DNA of 64,000 nt from Archaeoglobus profundus DSM 5631 (GCF_000025285.1 NC_013741.1:992001-1056000); one strand, 5' to 3'. Counted from the stretch's first letter, positions 6,581 to 15,049 are shown. Made by a program: numbers and translations. The notes: generated from the letters alone by a model not told the origin.

Positions 6581-7288
6581 TCATTTACCACTCATAATCT
6601 TCCAGAATACCTGATAGCTTGTTGGAGCGTGAGGATACTTCTCGTAGAGCTTTTTGAATATTGTCTCGTAATCTTTTAGTATTTCCGCTATTTGATGCTT
6701 TTTGAACCGTTTATCATACCAGTACTTGGATACGATGGCTACGAATTGGGTTTTTGCCCTTTCCAAGTCTTCTTTGGTCAATTCGCTTATATCTTTGTTG
6801 AAAAGGATAGATGCGAAGTAATGTAAGATGGAAGGTCTGTGGTAGAGGCGACCTTCGTTTTTAACTCTCATTATACCGTATTTTGTTCTCATTGAGATCT
6901 GAGCTCTCTCATAGCTGGCGAACCACGATTTGATAAAGTCCCAGAGATCTTTTAAGAAGGGATCTTCGATTTGGGGTTCTCTGGCAAAGTCTATGAATAC
7001 GTCTTTTGACAGTTCTTTGAGGAGGTTTAACGCTTCTAGTGGGCTTTTGGCACGATAAAACCTCGTAAGATCGTACATGATTATGACTTTAATATTGTTC
7101 CTTTTGCAGAAGTTCAGCATTTCTCTAAAAATGGGTCTTTCTAGGGGTGACACGCTACCGCTAATATTTTCTTCAAATATTTTTATTATTTTATACCCTT
7201 TGTTTTTAGCGTATTGCTCAAGAACTTGTAGTTGTCCTTGTGGGTTTTGTTCGTCTGTGCTGACTCTGATGTAGGCTACTGCGTCCAT
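6581..7288 (-). CDS. Serine recombinase (resolvase/invertase family)
   Basis: 235 residues from ATG 7288; the longer open frame upstream adds 40 residues with no family resemblance. The N-terminus AVAYIRVSTDEQNPQGQLQV is the serine-recombinase catalytic start, with Arg8 and Ser10 placed as nucleophile region. IIMYDLTRFYRAKSP supplies the conserved D-L-x-R segment. The last about 100 residues are a basic helical region (KTQFVAIVSKYWYDKRFKKH) that may bind DNA; there is no zinc finger or N-terminal HTH, so it is not a typical IS607 TnpA. It lies amid toxin-antitoxin pairs, and a relic of its 3' end is found at 4026-4085. No attachment site was identified. Confidence 0.85.
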   Translation of the reverse strand: MDAVAYIRVSTDEQNPQGQLQVLEQYAKNKGYKIIKIFEENISGSVSPLERPIFREMLNFCKRNNIKVIIMYDLTRFYRAKSPLEALNLLKELSKDVFIDFAREPQIEDPFLKDLWDFIKSWFASYERAQISMRTKYGIMRVKNEGRLYHRPSILHYFASILFNKDISELTKEDLERAKTQFVAIVSKYWYDKRFKKHQIAEILKDYETIFKKLYEKYPHAPTSYQVFWKIMSGK

Positions 7289-7493
7289 GTTAAGAAAGGG
7301 TTTAAAGATTATAAAAACGTTTCTTATGTAACTGTAAATTAATGTTTTTATTAATGTATGCTGGTGACAGTAATTTAATGTTTTAGTGCCCCCTAAATTA
7401 AGAGTCAATTATTAGTTGAATCATAAGTTAACATAACGTTCTCCGATTACCGTTAAAGAAACGCTTAAGTAAACGAGAATTGAATTTGTAAAC

Positions 7494-7793
7494 ATGAGTG
7501 TAATCTCCGTTAGACCCACTCCCGACTTAGAGAGAAAGATTAAGAAGCTAATAGAATTTGAGAAAGCCGATAAATCATCGATAGTCAGAAGAGCTTTAGA
7601 GAAAGGGCTCAACGAAGAGCTCAAGAGATTAGCCTTAAACCTATACATTGAGAGGAAAGTCTCGCTGGCGAAAGCGGCTGAGATTGCTGAAATATCGATA
7701 AGAGACATGATCGAACTAATCAAGGAAAGGGGAATATCGCTTAACATAACCGTTGAAGACTTGAGGAAGGATTTTGAGGAGGCGATGAAGTGA
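7494..7793 (+). CDS. UPF0175-type antitoxin, pair 5
   Basis: 99 residues. SVISVRPTPDLERKIKKLIE begins a ribbon-helix-helix domain, followed by RRALEKGLNEELKRL and the signature LYIERKVSLAKAAEIAEI. The stop and next start overlap as GTGA (7790-7793). The upstream gap from the divergent recombinase holds an imperfect TTCAA...TTGAA palindrome at about 7405-7421 that could be an operator. Forms a complete pair with the next gene. Confidence 0.85.
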   Translation: MSVISVRPTPDLERKIKKLIEFEKADKSSIVRRALEKGLNEELKRLALNLYIERKVSLAKAAEIAEISIRDMIELIKERGISLNITVEDLRKDFEEAMK

Positions 7794-8293
7794 TCTGGAT
7801 ATTCAACTCGATGCCATTAATTTACTTGAGCAAGGTAAGCTTAAGCTGGGTATTCGAAGAGCTTAAGGGTGAGAAACTAATCCCGGAAACGGTATACCAT
7901 GAAGTAGTCGTTAAGGGTAAGGAGAAGGGAGAGGTTGATGCTTTCATAGTTGATGAGCTGATAGGTAAGGGAGTTTTCAAGGTCGTTAAAGTTGAACCGG
8001 TAGATTGGCTAAAAGAGGTTAAAGAATTACATAGAGGTGAGATAGAGGTTTTATCTTTGGCAAAAGAAACTAATGGGATTGCAATAACCGATGACAGTAT
8101 AGCGAGAGAGGTTGGAGAGCTTTTAGGCGTGAAAGTTTACGGGACGCTCTACCTGATATTTCTCATGCTGAAAGAAGGTGAGATCGATAAGAGAACTACC
8201 ATAGACAAAGTCAATCAGATGATCAAAAAGGGGTTTAGGCTGAGTGCGGAGGTCTACTCTGAGTTCTTAAAGCTGATAAACAGTATTAATTAA
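7790..8293 (+). CDS. PIN-domain (DUF3368) toxin, pair 5, intact
   Basis: 167 residues from GTG 7790, overlapping the antitoxin stop. Starts IWIFNSMPLIYLSKVSLSWV; the first acidic PIN position is again Asn. Later acidic residues are present: LHRGEIEVLSLAKE and AITDDSIAREVGELLGVKVY, then the family motif GTLYLIFLMLKEGEI. With pair 3 it is one of two full-length toxins in the cluster. Expected role is an endoribonuclease held inactive by the antitoxin. Confidence 0.8.
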   Translation: MIWIFNSMPLIYLSKVSLSWVFEELKGEKLIPETVYHEVVVKGKEKGEVDAFIVDELIGKGVFKVVKVEPVDWLKEVKELHRGEIEVLSLAKETNGIAITDDSIAREVGELLGVKVYGTLYLIFLMLKEGEIDKRTTIDKVNQMIKKGFRLSAEVYSEFLKLINSIN

Positions 8294-8446
8294 ATCCAAG
8301 CCCCTTAATACCTTGCTAACCTCTTTAAAACCCTAAACCTTAAATCTTGACACATTTAACTCTTTATATTCCGAAATTTAAATCCTATAGAACTGATCAA
8401 CAGAGCATCTCAAAGTTTCTAATAGAGCTCTTGGGGGTGATAAGAT

Positions 8447-9991
8447 ATTACAAAAAACGTAGCATTTGTAAATGGAAAGATCTACAAGTCATTTAAACCG
8501 AAAGAAGTAATTTCAGCCATAGTTGTAGTTAATGGAAGAGTTGTTTACGCTGGAAGTGATGAGAGGGCTCTGAAAATTGCAGAGTCTCTTGATGCAGAGG
8601 TTGTAGATTTAAAAGGTAGGGTAGTATTGCCGGGCTTCATCGATTCGCACATACATCTCGACGAGCTTGGAATCTACTTGAATTCACTCGATTTAAGAGG
8701 TGTTAGAAGTATAGATGAGCTTAGGAGAAGGCTTAAGGAACACGCAGAAAAGACTGAGTCTGAGTGGATCGTTGGATACGGATGGGATCAAGAGTTGTTA
8801 AAACGATATCCAACGAGATGGGATCTGGATGAAGTTGTTGATGATAGACCCGTTTTGCTTTCAAGGTTCTGTCTTCACGCTGGAGTTTTGAATACTAAGG
8901 CTATGGAGATTTGCAATCTTTTAGATTCAGAGTCTCCTTACGTTATGAGAAACGAAAGAGGGGCTATAGGGGTTGTCGTAGAAGATGCCTATACAACTGC
9001 AGTAAATAAGTTTAGGGAGAGCCTGAAGCCTGAAGATTACGAGAAGTTTATCGAATCTGCCATGAGACACGTTCTATCACATGGTGTTACGGCTGTAGGC
9101 TTTGTAATCTGTAGTGGAAAGTCGTTTAAGGCTTTGGAGAGGTTAAGGGCTAAAAGAAAGCTAAAATTGAGAGTGTTTGTTTACTTTAAAGACCCTGAAA
9201 TCACCGAGTTTGGAGTCAGCAGGGGATTTGGAGAAGAATTTCTGAAGATTAACGGTGTTAAAATCATAGCAGATGGATCTTTAGGTGCGAGGACTGCGTG
9301 GCTTTCAGAACGGTATGAAGACGAAGATACGTGCGGTTTTCCGATTATAAGCAAAGACAAACTTGAAAAAATAGCTAAAAACGTTCACGAAGCGAACCTC
9401 CAGCTGGCAATTCATGGAATTGGAGATAGAACAATAGATATGATTCTCGATGTGTATCAAGAGCACAACGCTAAGATTGCAAGGCATAGGATTGAACACG
9501 CTTCAGTATTGAGGGATGATCAGGTTGAAAGGATTGCCAAACTTGGCATTGTTGTATCGGCACAACCACACTTTATCATGAGCGACTGGTGGGTCGTAAG
9601 GAGGGTCGGTCGAAAGAGGGCTAAATGGGTCTATCGCCTCAAAAGCTTGATTGAAAAAGGAATAGTTGTAGGATTTGGAACCGATGCTCCTGTGGAGCCG
9701 GTTAATCCTTGGGAAACTATCTATTCAGCCGTGACTCGTGGCAAATGTGAAGGACTAGAACTCTATAAATTAACTAAAAACGAGAGTCTTACGGTCGAGG
9801 ATGCTCTCTACTGCTACACCTACGGCTCAGCCTACCTGCTGTTCGAAGAACAAAACCTCGGGACGCTTGAAGTAAGCAAATTTGCCGATTTCGTCGTAGT
9901 TGACAGAGACCCGTTTGAAGTTAACGAACGAGATTTAATAAATATAAGGGTGCTGGAAACATACATTGGAGGTAATAGAGTTTACCCATAG
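8447..9991 (+). CDS. YtcJ-type metal-dependent amidohydrolase, probable ATT start
   Basis: 514 residues if read from 8447. The metal-binding motif DSHIHLDELG follows LPGFI, and NGVKIIADGSLGARTAW, AIHGIGDRT, RHRIEHASVL and FGTDAPVEPVNPW are the conserved blocks of amidohydrolase family 3 (YtcJ/ExoG type), with His and Asp ligands. The first usual start codon in frame, TTG 8627, would remove 60 residues of the composite beta domain (VAFVNGKIYKSF...). A near-perfect ribosome site GGGGGTGAT (8433-8441) sits six bases before ATT 8447, just after an in-frame stop at 8441, so ATT is the likely initiation codon. Substrate unknown; the family hydrolyses C-N bonds in amides or formimines. Confidence 0.8.
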   Translation: MTKNVAFVNGKIYKSFKPKEVISAIVVVNGRVVYAGSDERALKIAESLDAEVVDLKGRVVLPGFIDSHIHLDELGIYLNSLDLRGVRSIDELRRRLKEHAEKTESEWIVGYGWDQELLKRYPTRWDLDEVVDDRPVLLSRFCLHAGVLNTKAMEICNLLDSESPYVMRNERGAIGVVVEDAYTTAVNKFRESLKPEDYEKFIESAMRHVLSHGVTAVGFVICSGKSFKALERLRAKRKLKLRVFVYFKDPEITEFGVSRGFGEEFLKINGVKIIADGSLGARTAWLSERYEDEDTCGFPIISKDKLEKIAKNVHEANLQLAIHGIGDRTIDMILDVYQEHNAKIARHRIEHASVLRDDQVERIAKLGIVVSAQPHFIMSDWWVVRRVGRKRAKWVYRLKSLIEKGIVVGFGTDAPVEPVNPWETIYSAVTRGKCEGLELYKLTKNESLTVEDALYCYTYGSAYLLFEEQNLGTLEVSKFADFVVVDRDPFEVNERDLINIRVLETYIGGNRVYP

Positions 9992-10345
9992 CCTTTCCGT
10001 GATATCATAAGGAAAAATGTGAAAAGGATATTGAAACTGGAAGAGATATAAAAATCTCAATAATTTATTTATATTAATAATTTATATAGTATTATCTCCT
10101 TTACTGAGAGTTGTGATTAGAGGATTACTGAGTATGGTGATGGTAACAGCCATGTGGTATAACAATATCTCCCAGTCTTAACCTTCAACCTTTTTGCCCT
10201 ATTACCTTAAATTAAACTGGATTGCTACTCAGAGCCACGTCATAGAATCTCTCTAAATTTTTCAAGTCTGAGCACTCGTAACTACTTCCCACTACTATGA
10301 TTCAACTAATAGTTGAATTATATGCTTAACAAGGGTAAACTTACG
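9992..10345. other. Intergenic region, convergent, 354 bp
   Basis: No gene seen. The region is AT-rich, with TATA-like strings near 10070-10092. It contains a near-perfect palindrome (see separate entry) 26 bases before the end of the HAD gene. Confidence 0.5.
10300..10318. promoter_or_regulatory. Palindrome ATTCAACT-AAT-AGTTGAAT
   Basis: A perfect 8-bp inverted repeat around AAT. Imperfect versions occur at about 7405-7421 and twice at 14988-15018, the latter directly upstream of a winged-helix regulator gene. This suggests a shared operator. At this copy no promoter or gene start is next to it, so its role here is unclear. Confidence 0.4.
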
Positions 10346-10966
10346 CTAAGAAGAGCGAAGATCCAATGAGGACAGGATTTTCAGCACGTCATCTGCCTTA
10401 TCGGCTGGTAGAAACATGATTCCAGCGTTGACGGCACACAAACGATCGTATTCAGTATCTCCGATTAGAACTCCTCGTGAAACGCCAAGTTTTTTGAGTG
10501 TGAGGAGAACTGGTTCTGGATTGGGCTTACCATGCTTCACATCGTCTCCCGTGATTACAACGTCAAAGTACGATCTCCATTTGAAATGATTTAAGATATT
10601 CTCTGTAAACTGTCTATTTGACGATGTAATCAGCGCTGTTGGACACACACTGGAAACGATTGGTAGTAATCGTGAAGGTGGAAGTGGCTTTATTAGATCA
10701 ACTCGTGAGAGAACAATCCTCCTACGAATATTCTTTAACCTCTCAATCTCAACTTCCCGCATAGCTGGGAATATTTCTTTAATTATATCCACGAAGCGTT
10801 TTCCTATCCTTTGCCTAAACGCTTTCGCGTGTTCTTCATTGGCATTGTATCCCATCTCTCTTAGAGCTTCGATAAATGCGTATACGTGCAAGTCTGTAGT
10901 ATCTATGAGCGTTCCGTCCAAATCCCATAAAACTGCAAAGTTTACACTCATACGACTATATTTCAC
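10346..10966 (-). CDS. HAD-family phosphatase (phosphoglycolate-phosphatase-like)
   Basis: 206 residues; ATG 10951 (SVNFAVLWDLDG) is a possible later start. The motif DLDGTLIDT holds the nucleophile and acid-base Asp, ALITSSNR is motif II (Ser/Thr), and KHGKPNPEPVL followed by VLIGDTEYDRLCA give the Lys and the second Asp pair. The alpha-helical cap between motifs I and II fits subclass I. The family removes phosphate from small metabolites such as 2-phosphoglycolate; the true substrate cannot be told. It stands alone, divergent from the ATPase gene that follows. Confidence 0.85.
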   Translation of the reverse strand: MKYSRMSVNFAVLWDLDGTLIDTTDLHVYAFIEALREMGYNANEEHAKAFRQRIGKRFVDIIKEIFPAMREVEIERLKNIRRRIVLSRVDLIKPLPPSRLLPIVSSVCPTALITSSNRQFTENILNHFKWRSYFDVVITGDDVKHGKPNPEPVLLTLKKLGVSRGVLIGDTEYDRLCAVNAGIMFLPADKADDVLKILSSLDLRSS

Positions 10967-11166
10967 TACTTAACTTACTTGCTTACCTCGAATAAAAGCT
11001 TTGATTCATGGATAAAGTAAGTGAAATGAATACGAAAACGATAGAATCAGCTCTGGCTTAGTTAATAAAGTTTAAGCTACTGTGTGAAGTATTAGAATTA
11101 GGAATCTGTATTACATCGAAAGATATAAGGAATATTACATTTCAAAGTGTTATAGGTGATTGTGTA

Positions 11167-12261
11167 ATGAAGAATCCGTTCGTCTACGGTAAAATCGTAG
11201 GCAAGGACTGCTTTGCTAATAGACGAAAAGAACTGGAACTTGTAAAGAACGCTGTTTTGAGTGGACAAAACATCATAGTATACTCCCCACGAAGATACGG
11301 AAAGAGTTCACTCGTATACAATGCAATTCAGGAATTAGACGTTGTATCCGTCTGGATAGACTGCTACGGTCTAATTTCAAAGAGAGAATTAGCTGAGAAA
11401 ATAGCTACAGAAGTGGTTAAAAAGTGGAAAACCAAGAGGATCGTGGAATCTATAAGGGAGATTTTTAAGAGGGTTAGACCCAAGATAAGGTTGGGAGAGG
11501 AAATAGAGGTAGAGTTTTCATTTGAGGAAGAAGATAAAGCGTTTGAGGAATCGTTGGAATTACCACAAAAGCTGGCAAAACGCTCGAAAAAAAGAGTAGC
11601 AGTTGTTTTTGATGAATTTCAAGAGGTTGTTCAATTGGGCAATGACGTTCTACCTAAAATGAGATCCACATTTCAAAAGCACGCTGATGTTTGCTATATT
11701 TTCGTCGGTAGTAAGAGGAGTATGATGGAGAAGATTTTTCGCTCAGCCTTAAGTCCCTTCTACAACTTTGGAATGCATGTAGTGCTTAACAAAATTCCTA
11801 GAGAAGAATTTAAAGAGTTTATAAAAGAAAAGTTCGAGAAGAGCGGTATTAAAATTGATAGTGAAGCTGTGGATAGAATTCTTGACGTGACTGATTGTCA
11901 TCCTTACTACACGCAGATGCTCTGCCACAAGCTCTGGTTCGATGCTTTCGTTAGTGATAAAAAGGTTGATGTTAACGATGTTGTTAGGATTGTGGAAGAA
12001 ATAATAAACGAGGAAGCAGACGCTTACGTGACAATATGGGATGATCTAACCCTTAGTCAAAGAAAAGTCCTCGTCGCTTTGAGTAAAGGGGAAACTGACC
12101 TGTATTCAGCAGAGTTTCTGCAAAAGTACGGTTTCAAAAGAGCGTCAAACGTTCAAGTGGCAATTAAAGGACTACTGAAAAAGGAGATAATTAGTAAGGT
12201 TGGAAACAAATACGAAATCTCAGACCCCTTCTTCAAACTGTGGATACTTCGTATGAGTTAG
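11167..12261 (+). CDS. Archaeal-type STAND/AAA ATPase with C-terminal winged helix
   Basis: 364 residues. VGKDCFANRRKELELV is the usual entry to the archaeal ATPase family (PF01637). The Walker A is SPRRYGKSSLVY near residue 40 and the Walker B is VAVVFDEFQEVVQLG near 145. The C-terminal segment from about 290 (LTLSQRKVLVALSKGETDLY ... SDPFFKLWILRM) is a winged-helix DNA-binding-like domain followed by the characteristic DPFFKLWI ending. It lacks the PD-(D/E)XK tail of the ATPases at 17137 and 45176, so it belongs to a different subgroup. Cellular role unknown; these genes are abundant and often mobile in archaea. Confidence 0.8.
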   Translation: MKNPFVYGKIVGKDCFANRRKELELVKNAVLSGQNIIVYSPRRYGKSSLVYNAIQELDVVSVWIDCYGLISKRELAEKIATEVVKKWKTKRIVESIREIFKRVRPKIRLGEEIEVEFSFEEEDKAFEESLELPQKLAKRSKKRVAVVFDEFQEVVQLGNDVLPKMRSTFQKHADVCYIFVGSKRSMMEKIFRSALSPFYNFGMHVVLNKIPREEFKEFIKEKFEKSGIKIDSEAVDRILDVTDCHPYYTQMLCHKLWFDAFVSDKKVDVNDVVRIVEEIINEEADAYVTIWDDLTLSQRKVLVALSKGETDLYSAEFLQKYGFKRASNVQVAIKGLLKKEIISKVGNKYEISDPFFKLWILRMS

Positions 12262-12315
12262 CCTATCACGTAGTTGAAAAGTGTTAAGAGTTATACTTTG
12301 ATGAGGTAAGAACTT

Positions 12316-13053
12316 ATGTACAAGGGAAAGAAAAATTCAAGATTCCTAAAACTACCGTTTAATCCAGTTGAAAGGGCGAGAGAAGTCGAAAGGATAGTAA
12401 TGCACAATGGTAAAAGGAAGTACTATCGATTTCGCTACACCCGCTACTACGGTGGAATAGTAACAGCCGATACCGTTGGTTGTGATTTACTTTGTGCTTA
12501 CTGCTGGAACTACTTCAAAAATCTACATCCCGAAAGGTACGGGGAGTTTTACTCGCCCGAAGAAGTTGCCGAGAGGTTGCTTAAGATTGCGAGGGCTAAG
12601 AATTGCTACCTGTTCAGGATAAGCGGTGCTGAACCGATCTTAGGAAAAGACTCAGCTAAACACGTAGCTAGGGTTATAGCTAGCACCAGTGGTGAATTCA
12701 TCTTGGAAACGAATGGGCTGATGTTCGGATATTCTCCAGAGCTCGTAGACCTCTTCGTGGGCTTGAACGTGGTGGTGAGGGTTACCGTGAAAGGCTGGGA
12801 CGAGGAAAGCTTTGAGAAGATTACAGGTGCCAAGGGAGAATTCTTCCACTACCAGTTGGAAGCCCTCGAAGTCCTCGCTGAAAAGGGTATTCCATTCTGG
12901 GTTGCCGTGATGTACGACGTTTTCGGAGAGGAAGGCGTAGAGACTCTGAGGAATAAGCTACCCGTCCCTTGCAGGGTAGAGTACGAGCACTTGGAAACCT
13001 ACCCATTCGTCTTGGAGAACCTCAAAAAGAGGGGAATAATCTTGCGGGATTAG
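12316..13053 (+). CDS. Radical SAM protein
   Basis: 245 residues. The motif GCDLLCAYCWNY gives the CX3CX2C cluster-binding cysteines near residues 56-63. LFRISGAEPIL is the SAM-binding GGE-like segment, and FILETNGLMFG and VVRVTVKG follow as later barrel strands. It is short for the family and has no extra C-terminal cysteine cluster, as in the activating-enzyme type. Upstream GATGAGGTAAG precedes the ATG. The substrate is unknown. The end overlaps by four bases with the convergent small gene at 13050-13361. Confidence 0.8.
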   Translation: MYKGKKNSRFLKLPFNPVERAREVERIVMHNGKRKYYRFRYTRYYGGIVTADTVGCDLLCAYCWNYFKNLHPERYGEFYSPEEVAERLLKIARAKNCYLFRISGAEPILGKDSAKHVARVIASTSGEFILETNGLMFGYSPELVDLFVGLNVVVRVTVKGWDEESFEKITGAKGEFFHYQLEALEVLAEKGIPFWVAVMYDVFGEEGVETLRNKLPVPCRVEYEHLETYPFVLENLKKRGIILRD

Positions 13054-13361
13054 TCTGTAAGACGGTCGAACTTTTCGTAATACTTTCTTAAGACTTCGTA
13101 GGGTTTCTCGGAGCGGATTATCCTCACGCAAACTCTGCCCCCGTCGAATTCGACCGAGTATTCGATTACGAAGTTCCTCCCGTCGAAGAAGGCGTCCTCG
13201 AACTTCACGTTCCTAACTTTCTCGAAGCCCAGATACTCCACGAAATCTCGAACGAGTTCGAAGGGTTTTAGAGGATCCTCTCCGAAAGCGGTCAAAACTT
13301 CTTTTTCGGTCAGGTCTACCTTGGAAAGGACGTGCGAAACGTGAACGTAAACTTCGCTCAC
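13050..13361 (-). CDS. Conserved-looking small protein, unknown function
   Basis: 104 residues from GTG 13361. A GTTATAAACG TATA box on the minus strand lies about 25 bases upstream, which makes this GTG a leaderless start; the longer open frame upstream (to 13568) crosses that promoter and looks unrelated. The protein runs SEVYVHVSHVLSKVDLTEKE, an alternating strand-helix pattern with many aromatic and charged residues, ending in ASEKPYEV-like helix. No family recognised. The divergent side carries a tiny gene at 13436. Confidence 0.6.
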   Translation of the reverse strand: MSEVYVHVSHVLSKVDLTEKEVLTAFGEDPLKPFELVRDFVEYLGFEKVRNVKFEDAFFDGRNFVIEYSVEFDGGRVCVRIIRSEKPYEVLRKYYEKFDRLTD

Positions 13362-13435
13362 GTAAGCAATGCAGATTCGACGTTTATAACGCTTTATCCT
13401 GAAAAGCTTATGTTTTCGTAGTGCTAAGAGATAGC

Positions 13436-13549
13436 ATGAAGCTGTTGCACATTCAAACCATCCTAAGGGAAGAAGATTTAGAAGCTTTGAAGAAGAAGTC
13501 TGGACACCGGACGACGAAGGACGCCCTTTACGAGGCTGTGAATACCTGA
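13436..13549 (+). CDS. Tiny DUF5371-like protein (37 residues)
   Basis: ATG 13436 opens a frame reading KLLHIQTILREEDLEALKKK, then SGHRTTKDALYEAVNT and TGA. The pattern 'h.QTIL.eeeleaLKkkTG..stKDAL.eAV' is what I recall of small archaeal DUF5371 proteins, which are usually some 15 residues longer with a final helix. Here the last helix is cut short, so it may be truncated. A gap of 74 bases separates it from the divergent gene at 13361. Confidence 0.5.
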   Translation: MKLLHIQTILREEDLEALKKKSGHRTTKDALYEAVNT

Positions 13550-13598
13550 AACGAGCAACCAAAAACATTCAATAAATTCCAAGAAACGATTCGTTAAG

Positions 13599-14177
13599 AT
13601 GACGTATTCGATAGTTGCGAAAGAAGGAGAAAAATTGGGAGTAGCAGTGGCAACGGGTAGCGTTTACGTAAGGAGTAGGGTACCACACGTAAAGAGGGGA
13701 GTTGGAGCCATAGCCACACAAGGCTATACTGAAGTCTCCTATGGTACAGTTGGTCTAAAACTCTTAGAAGAAGGGTACTCGCCAAAAGAGGCGTTAGAGA
13801 TTCTTTTAAAGAGGGATCCGGGGAGAGAGTACAGGCAGGTGATAATGATAGATGCGAAGGGGAGGAAGTCGGCATTCACAGGTAAGAGAACTCCAGATTT
13901 TAAGGGACACATTATAGGAGAAAACTTTGTCGTGGCTGGAAATTTGATAGCCGGTGAGGAAGTTCTCAGAGCAATGGTAGCTGGTTTTAGAAGAGGGAAA
14001 TCGTTTGAAGAGAGGTTGCTGTTGGCTTTAGATTACGGTAGGGATGCTGGGGGAGATAGGAGAGGGGAGAGATCGTGTGCTTTAATAGTGGAATCCGATG
14101 AGGGTAGGTTGGATTTATCGGTTGACGATAGTCCCGATCCAATAGGAGAGCTTAAAATACTGATCAGAAGACTTTAA
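13599..14177 (+). CDS. DUF1028 family protein (Ntn-hydrolase-like)
   Basis: 192 residues, full length for the core domain. Start MTYSIVAKEGEKLGVAVATG, followed by VPHVKRGVGAIATQGYTEVSYG and LLLALDYGRDAGGDRRGERSCAL, are the family's characteristic blocks. DUF1028 proteins have an Ntn-hydrolase-like fold, and members are often linked to amino acid or peptide metabolism; the substrate is not established. Single gene with its own upstream gap; no operon partner. Confidence 0.8.
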   Translation: MTYSIVAKEGEKLGVAVATGSVYVRSRVPHVKRGVGAIATQGYTEVSYGTVGLKLLEEGYSPKEALEILLKRDPGREYRQVIMIDAKGRKSAFTGKRTPDFKGHIIGENFVVAGNLIAGEEVLRAMVAGFRRGKSFEERLLLALDYGRDAGGDRRGERSCALIVESDEGRLDLSVDDSPDPIGELKILIRRL

Positions 14178-14268
14178 CATTTTCATTTCCAAGACGCTTG
14201 CTCTGTTAAGGTTGGTGGTGTGAGGGGATTAATCAACCCAAGTCTCGCATTGGGTTACGCGAGATAGG

Positions 14269-14907
14269 TTATCGAGACTTTAAAACTCTCATAATGTAAT
14301 CCATTATGTGGCCCGGTAGGATTATGTCGTCCCTAACGATTTTAACCTCGCCAAAATTCGGCTCAACGTACTCAACAGACTTAACGATCCTAACGAACCT
14401 TCTGGTTTCTTTGTTGTCTTTTTTAAGGAGTTCCACGACCGTTGAAAACATCGCGTAAAGGCTCGTTTTGGTTTGAGAGTCGTGTGCGTGCTTAACGAGC
14501 GTGAACACGCTTGAAGCCCCTTTCTCTTTTACTTTTACGAGTGCATTCTTTACGAAGTGGACGACCTTCCGAAGGTCGTGATAGAGGAGTAAACCAGTGA
14601 TAGAATCGAGTATCACGAGTGTTTCGCCTTTTATCTGATCAAGAACTTGGGAGATTTTCATGTTTATTTCGTTTAAGTTAAAGGGGTTACTCACGACCAA
14701 GTTCCTTGGATGTGTGCTTACGTTTGTTCCTGCGTATGCATCTATTATCCAAATGTCGTCGTTTTTCAGAATCTTTCTAAGAGTTTTGGCGGTTCTCGTC
14801 GTTGTTACCCAAATGACGTTGTCGAATTCTTTCATCAGTTTTAACAGTAGCAAGGTTTTTCCTGCTCCTGGTTCTCCAGAGATCAGCATTTCTCGCACTC
14901 GGGACAC
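14269..14907 (-). CDS. RecA-superfamily (KaiC-like) ATPase, short archaeal form
   Basis: 212 residues from GTG 14907. Walker A is ISGEPGAGKTLLLLKL at residues 9-24 and Walker B is TLVILDSITGLLLYHD near 95-110. It has a single RecA-type domain and lacks the KaiC phosphorylation residues that could be recognised. C-terminal RRFVRIVKSVEYVEP fits the end of the fold. Such proteins are common in Archaeoglobales and often pair with signalling proteins, but no such partner is seen; the nearest gene is the divergent winged-helix regulator. Confidence 0.75.
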   Translation of the reverse strand: MSRVREMLISGEPGAGKTLLLLKLMKEFDNVIWVTTTRTAKTLRKILKNDDIWIIDAYAGTNVSTHPRNLVVSNPFNLNEINMKISQVLDQIKGETLVILDSITGLLLYHDLRKVVHFVKNALVKVKEKGASSVFTLVKHAHDSQTKTSLYAMFSTVVELLKKDNKETRRFVRIVKSVEYVEPNFGEVKIVRDDIILPGHIMDYIMRVLKSR

Positions 14908-14987
14908 CTTGCCGTGAGTTTTCGTTAAGAATCACTATTAAATATTTAAACATTTTTCTAAAGGTAAGGTTAATAAAGTTTCGAATT

Positions 14988-15018
14988 TTCAACTATTTGT
15001 TGATTTAATTCAACTAAT
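14988..15018 (+). promoter_or_regulatory. Operator-like half palindromes ahead of a winged-helix gene
   Basis: TTCAACTATTTGTTGA at 14988-15003 and TTCAACTAAT at 15009-15018 lie immediately upstream of a TATA box (ATTATATAATT, about 15020-15030). The start GTG 15050 is about 25 bases after that box, so transcripts are probably leaderless. The sites resemble the palindrome at 10300-10318, and autoregulation by the adjacent protein is likely. Confidence 0.45.
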
Positions 15019-15049
15019 TATTATATAATTCTAAACAAGTAGTTGGTTA

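Noticed and set aside
6581-7408. IS607-type transposon
   Set aside because: The recombinase lacks the N-terminal HTH of IS607 TnpA and no TnpB gene is nearby.
8627-8630. TTG start for the amidohydrolase
   Set aside because: It would remove 60 residues that form the conserved N-terminal composite domain, and the strong ribosome site lies far upstream at 8433-8441.
13362-13568. N-terminal extension of the small minus-strand gene
   Set aside because: It runs across a good TATA box and overlaps the tiny DUF5371-like gene; its residues show no conserved pattern.
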